Below, piece after piece: positions 8,374 to 14,839 of a stretch of 64,000 nucleotides of DNA. Position 1 is the stretch's first letter, and each line of letters opens with the position of its first letter. The notes beneath the pieces were generated by a model that was not told the DNA's origin, did not search any database, and saw nothing but the letters and a program-made list of their open reading frames with translations. The translations under genes and the position numbers were made by a program. The DNA is from an uncultured Hungatella sp. (lineage in GTDB: Bacteria; Bacillota; Clostridia; Lachnospirales; Lachnospiraceae), in the NCBI GenBank assembly GCA_910579515.1, contig CAJTUV010000004.1:62001-126000 (forward strand), read 5' to 3'.

Positions 8374-8529
8374 GTTCAGCCCGCGCCATTCGCAAAGCCG
8401 TGCCTAACGGCACTCCCCGCTGCTTATGCAGCTAACTTTGCTCATAAACGGGCGCTCCCTCAGTGGAAACCGATAAAGGAAAATTCATGCGAGCATGATT
8501 TTCCTTCATGCGGTTCCCACTGGCTGAAC
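8374..8529. repeat. Multi-branched inverted-repeat element (MITE-like or structured RNA)
   Basis: The ends GTTCAGCC (8374-8381) and GGCTGAAC (8522-8529) are perfect inverted repeats. Inside are two arms. Arm A pairs GCGCC (8383-8387) with GGCGC (8451-8455) and GCAAAG (8392-8397) with CTTTGC (8436-8441), and holds two small hairpins, GTGCC-TAAC-GGCAC (8400-8413) and GCTGC-TTAT-GCAGC (8419-8432). Arm B pairs 8461-8472 with 8511-8522 (one mismatch) and continues as AAGGAAAAT with ATTTTCCTT (8476-8484/8498-8506). The cloverleaf-like fold is not explained by a terminator or coding function. Confidence 0.7.
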
Positions 8530-8675
8530 TATTTTATAAATAATTATACTTCCCTTTTTATGGCAGGGCAAGATTCCTGGGTAAGAAAAAATACTGGAAG
8601 TATATGTCATGGTGTGATAAAATGAAAGCGATATGATTTTTTAAGCACAAGGAGGAGCAGGGAGGAAGAGATCTT

Positions 8676-9383
8676 ATGAAAGAGACAGATCATCATATTA
8701 AAATGGCTTTAATTTGGGGTGTAATTATAATTTTGGTATTTGTTCTGTTTGGCTTTTTGGGAAGAATCAAGCGCCATGGGAAACAGGGAGATCCGTGGCA
8801 GGTGGAGGCCCAGGTGGTGAAAAAGAGTACCACCATGAGAGACAACGGGGAAAATGGAAGCGAAAAAGTTTATCTCATTGAGGTTTACCCACTTAATCAA
8901 GAAGGAGAGGAACTGTCTGCCCAGACCTTTGAGGTGACGGATACCTCTTTAGATGGAAGATTTACTGGCGCGCAGGTGTTTAGCCAGATTCGGACCGGAA
9001 AAGCGTATCGGTTTAAAGTGGGATGGAGAAACATAGAAATCATAGATCAGGATGGATATTATCCCAGTATTTACGGCGCAGCCACACTGCTGGATGTTCC
9101 TCTGATGGAGATTGAAGAGGAAGAGAGCCAGATAAAGGAATCAGAAGAAGAAATGGATTCGCTGGCGACAAAAGAGGCTAAGGAGCCGTCAACTGCAAAA
9201 GCCGAAAGCTCTGAAACGGCCAAAGAGTCAGAGACAGCCAGTACGACACAAAAAGAGGCTGAACTTGAGAGTACTACAGACAATACCACAGCGGATTTAA
9301 ACTCTACAGAAGCAAAAATCAGCGGAATCAAGATTGAAATCGTGGAGGAGACTGTAAAAGAAGAATCTGATACGGAAGAATAA
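8676..9383 (+). CDS. Hypothetical membrane-anchored protein with acidic Ser/Glu/Thr-rich tail
   Basis: 235 residues; family not recognised. One N-terminal membrane segment (about residues 10-28, ending FGFLGRIKRHG) is followed by a globular domain to about 145 rich in beta-type segments (VEAQVVKKST, KVYLIEVYPL, YRFKVGWRNIEII). The tail, about 146-235, is low-complexity, dominated by Glu, Ser, Thr and Ala, as in wall-spanning or disordered linkers. The ATG at 8676 follows GGGAGGA. It starts a plus-strand run leading into sufC after 62 bp, but a functional link is not evident. Secreted-side orientation of the domain is inferred from the positive residues after the membrane segment being ambiguous, so topology is uncertain. 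Confidence 0.7.
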   Translation: MKETDHHIKMALIWGVIIILVFVLFGFLGRIKRHGKQGDPWQVEAQVVKKSTTMRDNGENGSEKVYLIEVYPLNQEGEELSAQTFEVTDTSLDGRFTGAQVFSQIRTGKAYRFKVGWRNIEIIDQDGYYPSIYGAATLLDVPLMEIEEEESQIKESEEEMDSLATKEAKEPSTAKAESSETAKESETASTTQKEAELESTTDNTTADLNSTEAKISGIKIEIVEETVKEESDTEE

Positions 9384-9445
9384 AACGTATAAAAAAACAG
9401 ACAATAACAGTTCAGATACATTCCAACGAATAAAGGAGAATACAG

Positions 9446-10183
9446 ATGCTTTCATTAAAGAACTTATCCTTTGGGGTACAGGAGGATAAAGGAGAAAAGG
9501 AAATTATCCGAAATTTAAATTTATCCATAGAAGACCACAAATTCGTGGTGATTACAGGACCAAACGGCGGGGGGAAATCCACCCTTGCAAAGCTGATTGC
9601 CGGAATCGAGCAGCCTACGGAAGGGACGATTACTTTTGACGGGACGGATATAACCAGAATGGGAATCACAGAGAGGGCGAATCTGGGAATCAGTTATGCC
9701 TTCCAGCAGCCGGTGCGGTTTAAGGGAGTTCAGGTTTTGGATCTAATCCGGCTGGCGGCAAAGAAAAATCTTTCTGCTGCCCAGGCGTGCCAGTATTTGT
9801 CAGAAGTGGGACTGTGCGCCAAGGACTATATCAACAGAGAAGTAAACGCCAGTCTGTCCGGCGGGGAATTAAAACGGATTGAAATCGCCACAGTTCTTGC
9901 CAGAGGCACGAAACTTTCTGTATTTGACGAGCCGGAAGCAGGGATTGATCTGTGGAGCTTTCAGAATTTGATTTCTGTATTTGAGCGAATGCGGGAGACA
10001 ACTCAGGGCTCGGTCCTGATTATCTCTCACCAGGAGCGGATTTTAAACATTGCGGACGAGATTGTGGTGATTGCGGACGGAAAGATCAAGACTCAGGGAA
10101 AAAAGGACCAGGTGCTTCCCACACTGTTAGGAACCACCTCCGCAGTGGATGCATGTAATATGTTTTATAAGGGGGAGAAATAG
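9446..10183 (+). CDS. sufC: SufC-type ATPase of a minimal iron-sulfur assembly system
   Basis: 245 residues, an ABC ATPase with Walker A GPNGGGKST (about 39-47), Q-loop region AFQQP, signature LSGGELKR (about 136-143), Walker B LSVFDEPEAGID and the H-loop ISHQE. The DEPEAGID and FQQP segments are characteristic of SufC rather than of transporter ATPases, and no membrane partner is nearby. It should power conformational change in the SufB-like scaffold during Fe-S cluster assembly. The ATG follows AAAGGAG by 6 bp. The SufB-like gene starts 1 bp after its stop. No sufD, sufS or sufU is adjacent, so this is the two-gene arrangement typical of many anaerobes. Confidence 0.92.
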   Translation: MLSLKNLSFGVQEDKGEKEIIRNLNLSIEDHKFVVITGPNGGGKSTLAKLIAGIEQPTEGTITFDGTDITRMGITERANLGISYAFQQPVRFKGVQVLDLIRLAAKKNLSAAQACQYLSEVGLCAKDYINREVNASLSGGELKRIEIATVLARGTKLSVFDEPEAGIDLWSFQNLISVFERMRETTQGSVLIISHQERILNIADEIVVIADGKIKTQGKKDQVLPTLLGTTSAVDACNMFYKGEK

Positions 10184-10184
10184 G

Positions 10185-11120
10185 ATGGCGGATTTTGCAA
10201 ATATTGATCAGCTTCAGCTTCAGCTTCTTAAGGAAGTGGCAGACCTTCACGAAGTGCCTGCAGGCGCCTATAATATCAGAGCCGACGGCCAGCTTGCAGA
10301 CAGGGTGAACTCTGCCAATATTGAGATTGTTTCCAAGGAGGACAAAACGGGAATTGATATCCGCATTAAGCCCGGAACAAAAAAGGAGAGCGTTCACATT
10401 CCTGTGGTTCTTAGCAAAAGCGGGCTGTCGGAGATGGTGTACAATGATTTCTATATTGGAGATGATTCCGATGTGGTCATTGTGGCTGGCTGCGGCATTC
10501 ACAATGGAGGAGACCAGGATTCCAAACATGATGGTCTTCATCGTTTTTTTGTGGGGAAGAACGCCAAGGTTAAATATGTGGAAAAGCATTATGGAGCAGG
10601 GGACGGAAAAGGAAAGCGCATCATGGATCCGGGCACAGAGGTTACCATGGAGGAGAACAGCTACATGGAGATGGAGATGGTGCAGATTAAGGGAGTGGAT
10701 TCTACTAAAAGAAGCACAAAAGCGGATTTGGCGGCTGGGGCTAGACTGGTGATCAGGGAGCGGCTTTTGACTCATGGAACCCAGTATGCAGAGAGCCAAT
10801 TTGTGGTAAATCTAAACGGAAACGATTCCAGCGCCAACGTAATTTCCAGATCTGTGGCAAAGGAGGATTCTAAGCAGGTATTTATTGCGGAGATTAACGG
10901 AAATGCCAAGTGCGCAGGACATTCCGAATGCGACGCCATCATTATGGATAACGCAAAGATCGGCGCCATACCAAAGATTACGGCTAACCATGTGGAGGCG
11001 GCTCTGATTCATGAGGCGGCTATCGGGAAAATCGCAGGCGAGCAGATTGTGAAACTGATGACCCTGGGGCTGACTGAGGAAGAGGCGGTAGCCCAGATTG
11101 TCAACGGATTTTTAAAGTAG
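10185..11120 (+). CDS. sufB: SufB/SufD-family scaffold protein (short form)
   Basis: 311 residues from the ATG at 10185, which has GGGGGAG 7 bp upstream and lies 1 bp after the sufC stop; an in-frame start at 10149 lies inside sufC and lacks a site. The protein shows the SufBD right-handed beta-helix core with segments such as VIVAGCGIHNGG, AKVKYVEKHYG, and C-terminal NHVEAALIHEAAIGKI and LMTLGLTEEEAVAQIV, which are typical of the family. It is much shorter than canonical SufB (about 465). With SufC it would form a SufB2C2-like scaffold for Fe-S assembly. Cysteines occur at GCGIH and in the ...KCAGHSECDA segment, candidates for cluster ligands. Confidence 0.9.
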   Translation: MADFANIDQLQLQLLKEVADLHEVPAGAYNIRADGQLADRVNSANIEIVSKEDKTGIDIRIKPGTKKESVHIPVVLSKSGLSEMVYNDFYIGDDSDVVIVAGCGIHNGGDQDSKHDGLHRFFVGKNAKVKYVEKHYGAGDGKGKRIMDPGTEVTMEENSYMEMEMVQIKGVDSTKRSTKADLAAGARLVIRERLLTHGTQYAESQFVVNLNGNDSSANVISRSVAKEDSKQVFIAEINGNAKCAGHSECDAIIMDNAKIGAIPKITANHVEAALIHEAAIGKIAGEQIVKLMTLGLTEEEAVAQIVNGFLK

Positions 11121-11148
11121 CAAAAGGGGGAGTTACAAAGGAGGAGAA

Positions 11149-14064
11149 ATGAGAAGAGCACCCAGAGTTGGACAGGAGATCTTAATATCGGATAATGATC
11201 TGGACACACCAAAGGATCGCGCTGTCGCTGAGGAGACAATGGCCAGAGTCAGAGCGATTGGGCGGTTCAGAGCTCAGGTGCCTGAAAGGCTGAGAGCCCT
11301 GTATCAAAATCAGGGACTGGAAAATGAGGAAGGGGAGCCTCTCCCTGAACTTCCTGAAGAGTTGATGAATGTGGAGGTGGTAGCTGAGGAGGAGCCAGAA
11401 GCGGAGGAGCCAGAAGCGGTTGGAAACGCAGACGGGGATGCTCCAAATGACGCGGCATTAGGACCCGGTGAAGGACAAGTGCAAGAAGAGCTAGAAGACC
11501 AAGAAGAGATCGGAATTGGGCAGGGAGACGCCCAATACCATACCTACACAGGCAGAGGTCCTGTGGCCAAACACAAGTCAGAGATGTATGAAGAGCGCGG
11601 GGATTACCAGGAACAGGAGGAGCAGGCGTTCCAGAGAACGATTATTTCAAAGCTTCAACAAGAATATCAGACACAGATTGGAGAAAAAGACGGAAGGATT
11701 CAGCAGATCAATGGCAGTATCGCTGAATCTGGAGAAGAAGGCAGCGCAGTCATGGAGATCTATGACAGGATTTCAGCAAGCGGGAAGGCCCTTGAAGAGA
11801 AGCAGGAGGAAGAGATACACAACTTGGAACGGGCCGCCTATCTAAAATGGGAATTGAAAGCTCTTTCCAGGGAGTACAAGCAGTCTGGAAAGCAGATGAA
11901 AAAGTTTTTTTTAAAAAGCAGTTCTATCAGGGAGAAGGACAAAAAAATCCTTAAAAAAAGAACAGAAGCCAGGGAAACACTGAGAGAAATTCTGTATAGA
12001 CGACGCACTTTGGAGAACGTATATTTTGCAGATACACGGATTCAGAGACAGAAAAATGTGATTCAGAACAGTACTGCAAAGATGACTAAAAACGGCGAAA
12101 AATGGGAGAAAGCCAAAGCCCAGATAGACGGTCAGGTTCAAGAGCTTCAAAATATTGCCAGCCGTCATGAAAATACAAACAGGCAGCAAAGAGAACTTAC
12201 TCAGCGGGCGGTTACCCTAAAGGAAGAGGTTTTAAGACAGAAGGAAGAGAGCGAACTTTTGTTGGACGCCGAAAAAGACCGCATTGGGACAGATCGGATG
12301 ACCGAAAACCTGAGGCTTTTTGCCGAGAAGAAAAAACTGGAACAGGAAAAAACAGATTTAGAAAAACGGAGCGACAAAGCCCAGGAACAGGTACTTGCTG
12401 CGGATCTGCTTCTGGTGCCTTCAAAAGATGGAACCAAAAGCGGACGGGGAATCTATGTAAATGGAAAACTGTATCTGGAGGAGCCAGAGGATGAATTATT
12501 TGAGTCTGTGGAGTATGATGAAGATGAAACGAAATTATTAACAGAAGAGCAGAAAATTGTAACCGCCTTAAAACAGCGAGAAATTTTCCAGTATGTAAAT
12601 TCTGACAACCTGATGGAATATTTGACGTATGATGAGAATTACGGCGATTTTCAAATTCCAGAACAGGTGAATCCAGAATTACCCAAAGAAGAACTGCGAA
12701 CGAAGATTCAGGAGATAAAAGACAAGCTGGAGGAGATGGGAGTACAAACCCAAATTGGTCAGTTAATGGAGCAGATCCTGGATGGGGATGAGATTGACTT
12801 AGAGCGGATATCCTCGGAGATTTTACAAGAGGCTTTGCGGATTGAGGCTACAGGCGCGAATTTTGCTGAAGATAATCCAGAGAAAATGGGGCCTTTAAGC
12901 CCTTTAAAGGCCAGCAGCGCAATGTTGTTTTGGGGCGGCATTGGCTCTGGTTTTGTCAATGTGTCAAAATTTCTCGGACTGAAAATCTTGAACGCCGGAT
13001 TTGAGTATGCAGGAATCGAACGCCTCAAACAGGGAAGAAGGTCGAAAAAGACCGGAGACTGCAGCATGACAGGCTATCAGGGCTATCTAATATACTCTGG
13101 TATGCTTGAGCTTTTAAAAGGCCTTTCACTGGGTATGAATATGCTGTTTAAACTTTCTCACTCTGGTATAATTCCCACTTTTTTGCATGAATCTGTGTGG
13201 GGAAATTTGAAGGTTCTTTCTTTTGAGCTCCTTGGCGAGAGCAGTATGTCTGCGCTGGGAGCAGTATCCAGCGGATTGAATATTGGAAGCGGATTAATAG
13301 AAGGCATTATGGCGGGAGTTGATAAAGGAGAAAAACGTAAATATGCCGCCAAAAAACAATCTATGGGCCAGAAGCTATATGGAAGAGTTTTGGAGGATGC
13401 AGCTGTAGAAAAAGAAATCCAGCAAATTAATGGACTCGTAAAAGCAGCTATGGGCGGAGTTTCCATGGCATTTGCTCTCACAGGTCTAGGCGGCCTTGTG
13501 GCAACAGGAATCACCTTTGTGACAGGATTCTTGACAAAACTCATCGCTGGCGCCGTCAGACGTGCTTCCCGCAAAAAAGAGGTATTAAATTCACCTGAAA
13601 TCCTGGGTGGAATTAACTATGATGACAAACTCATTTCTGAGGATGATTTTAACCTTCTTCTGGCCAATGTTACAGGTTTAAATGACAAGGATAGCTTGTA
13701 TACTGCCATAAAGGTTACAGACAGCATCAATGTTCACAGAGCTATGAGACGTTCCATTCTTCACCCAGATCCAGACGTGGATACGGCTATGGAAGGATTA
13801 GGTTACAGAGACAAGGCGAAATACAAAAATATTAAACTGAAGGATATTCAGAAGAAAATAGGTTATAACGGAGACTGGAAAAAGGATCTGCGCCATGGGA
13901 TTGAGATAAAAGGAATCGATTATGATACAAACTTTACCCGTGTTGTAAAAGGAATCAGGGGCACTGACTTTTATGAAAAAAAACTAGGCAAGCGATTGAC
14001 CCGACAGGAGATTATGGCAAAACGGAGGGAAGCGATAATGGCCAGAGGAAACGCCGTCACGTAA
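11149..14064 (+). CDS. Large unrecognised protein: acidic linker, long coiled coil, hydrophobic glycine-rich segments
   Basis: 971 residues; no known family recognised. In order: a basic N-terminus (1-55); a Glu/Pro/Gly-rich acidic linker (about 75-125) including a tandem EEPEA duplication; a long Glu/Lys/Gln-rich predicted coiled coil (about 148-423); an acidic stretch (about 440-585); four hydrophobic Gly/Ala/Leu-rich stretches (about 588-621, 643-674, 703-724, 763-803); and a basic C-terminal region (804-971). There is no signal peptide. A strong AAGGAGG lies before the ATG. The gene is 28 bp after sufB and 12 bp before a chaperone-like gene. The layout resembles proteins that are kept soluble by a partner and later insert in a membrane, such as translocators or large effectors, but this is inference. 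Confidence 0.8.
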   Translation: MRRAPRVGQEILISDNDLDTPKDRAVAEETMARVRAIGRFRAQVPERLRALYQNQGLENEEGEPLPELPEELMNVEVVAEEEPEAEEPEAVGNADGDAPNDAALGPGEGQVQEELEDQEEIGIGQGDAQYHTYTGRGPVAKHKSEMYEERGDYQEQEEQAFQRTIISKLQQEYQTQIGEKDGRIQQINGSIAESGEEGSAVMEIYDRISASGKALEEKQEEEIHNLERAAYLKWELKALSREYKQSGKQMKKFFLKSSSIREKDKKILKKRTEARETLREILYRRRTLENVYFADTRIQRQKNVIQNSTAKMTKNGEKWEKAKAQIDGQVQELQNIASRHENTNRQQRELTQRAVTLKEEVLRQKEESELLLDAEKDRIGTDRMTENLRLFAEKKKLEQEKTDLEKRSDKAQEQVLAADLLLVPSKDGTKSGRGIYVNGKLYLEEPEDELFESVEYDEDETKLLTEEQKIVTALKQREIFQYVNSDNLMEYLTYDENYGDFQIPEQVNPELPKEELRTKIQEIKDKLEEMGVQTQIGQLMEQILDGDEIDLERISSEILQEALRIEATGANFAEDNPEKMGPLSPLKASSAMLFWGGIGSGFVNVSKFLGLKILNAGFEYAGIERLKQGRRSKKTGDCSMTGYQGYLIYSGMLELLKGLSLGMNMLFKLSHSGIIPTFLHESVWGNLKVLSFELLGESSMSALGAVSSGLNIGSGLIEGIMAGVDKGEKRKYAAKKQSMGQKLYGRVLEDAAVEKEIQQINGLVKAAMGGVSMAFALTGLGGLVATGITFVTGFLTKLIAGAVRRASRKKEVLNSPEILGGINYDDKLISEDDFNLLLANVTGLNDKDSLYTAIKVTDSINVHRAMRRSILHPDPDVDTAMEGLGYRDKAKYKNIKLKDIQKKIGYNGDWKKDLRHGIEIKGIDYDTNFTRVVKGIRGTDFYEKKLGKRLTRQEIMAKRREAIMARGNAVT
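11388..11417 (+). repeat. Tandem 15-bp duplication
   Basis: The 15-mer GGAGGAGCCAGAAGC occurs twice head to tail at 11388-11402 and 11403-11417. It lies in the acidic linker of the 971-residue protein, adds five residues in frame, and looks like a slippage-type expansion. Confidence 0.9.
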
Positions 14065-14076
14065 GGGAGGAATGGA

Positions 14077-14577
14077 ATGGAGTGGAAAGACCAGGTTCTT
14101 ACAGAACTGGAGAGGTATCTTATAAAGAATGGAATGGAAACAGAGCCGGCCGAAGCGATGGTACATTTTGTTATCAAAAACATCGGAGACAGAGAGGAGT
14201 GGAAGGCTTTGGGCCAGATTTCTTTTGTCCCTTATATGGCCACAGGGGAGGAGGAGATTCTGCAGATTTTTCTGGCTGCGGCAAAGAATGTGGATCTGGC
14301 CTTAAAGGAAGTCCTAAGTGTGAAAATCATGGAATTGAACCGTGCGGCCACCTTTGGACATTTGGGCATGGACGAGCAGGGACTTATTTTTTACCAGTAC
14401 CGCCTTCCGGTTGTGGGGAAAAATCTGGAGTTGGTAAGAAAGGCATTTGAGCTTGTGGTTTATGAAATGTTCACTTTTTTAGATGCGTTTTATGCCTACA
14501 TTCTCGTCATCATCAATAAGCCAGACAAGCTGACGTTAAGCCGTTATATGGAGCTTATGCTGATGGAAGAGGAGTAA
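14077..14577 (+). CDS. Small acidic protein resembling type III secretion chaperone/YbjN folds
   Basis: 166 residues, acidic, no signal or membrane anchor. Predicted order is helix (about 4-20), strand (MVHFVIKN), strand (ISFVPYMA, then ILQIFLAA), helix (ALKEVLSVKIMELNRAATF, about 72-91), strand pair (HLGMDEQGLIFYQYRLP), long helix (about 108-140). The run LNRAATFGHLGMDEQGLIFY resembles the central motif of class I type III chaperones and YbjN-like proteins. Those proteins bind a larger partner, and this gene directly follows the 971-residue protein (12 bp, RBS GGGAGG), its natural candidate partner. Fold assignment is by eye and needs a profile search; identity otherwise unknown. Confidence 0.6.
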   Translation: MEWKDQVLTELERYLIKNGMETEPAEAMVHFVIKNIGDREEWKALGQISFVPYMATGEEEILQIFLAAAKNVDLALKEVLSVKIMELNRAATFGHLGMDEQGLIFYQYRLPVVGKNLELVRKAFELVVYEMFTFLDAFYAYILVIINKPDKLTLSRYMELMLMEEE

Positions 14578-14583
14578 ACGCTC

Positions 14584-14612
14584 TTGATAAATTCAGGCTC
14601 TTATGGTAGGAT
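14584..14612 (+). promoter_or_regulatory. Candidate sigmaA promoter upstream of the small membrane protein and alaS
   Basis: TTGATA at 14584-14589 and TAGGAT at 14607-14612 with a 17-bp spacer. It would place alaS and the 51-aa gene in their own transcription unit. Confidence 0.5.
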
Positions 14613-14665
14613 AGAATGGACCATTTTTAGTTAAAAAAGAAGAGAAATAGATGGAGGAATCAATC

Positions 14666-14821
14666 ATGGCGGCAATATTTGCAAGTTTATTACAAAATCT
14701 GATTAAATTTGTGATCTTTATCGGGATTGCATGGGCTGGGATTATATGTGGAAAGAAATACCGTGATCACAAAGATGCCAATTCTGGTGTTCACAACACA
14801 GACAAAAAGACAACCAAGTAG
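14666..14821 (+). CDS. 51-residue single-pass membrane peptide
   Basis: The ORF encodes 51 residues: a hydrophobic segment (about 7-29: SLLQNLIKFVIFIGIAWAG and on) followed by a short charged tail rich in Lys, Asp and Asn. GGAGG at 14653-14657 is 8 bp before the ATG, which supports real translation. It lies 18 bp upstream of the alaS start, so both are likely co-transcribed. No family is recognised. The charged tail probably stays in the cytoplasm or outside depending on insertion; function unknown. Confidence 0.65.
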   Translation: MAAIFASLLQNLIKFVIFIGIAWAGIICGKKYRDHKDANSGVHNTDKKTTK

Positions 14822-14839
14822 GCGCGGAGGACAACTATT

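Larger units (their letters stand above)
8275..8675. other. 401-bp intergenic region between divergent genes
   Basis: This gap lies between the start of the minus-strand ECF sigma operon and the start of the plus-strand membrane-protein gene. It holds the GGTAAATTT boxes (8325-8369), the 156-bp structured inverted-repeat element (8374-8529), and then AT-rich sequence with presumably the promoter of the gene at 8676, for which I cannot point to convincing hexamers. No ORF with a ribosome site was seen in it. Confidence 0.7.

Noticed and set aside
8374..8529. Reading the inverted-repeat element as a simple terminator
   Set aside because: No T-run follows either end and it has several separate stems, so a single terminator does not account for it.
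14578..14665. T-box leader upstream of alaS
   Set aside because: The region is under 90 bp before the small membrane ORF, with no specifier stem or T-box sequence, so it is too short.
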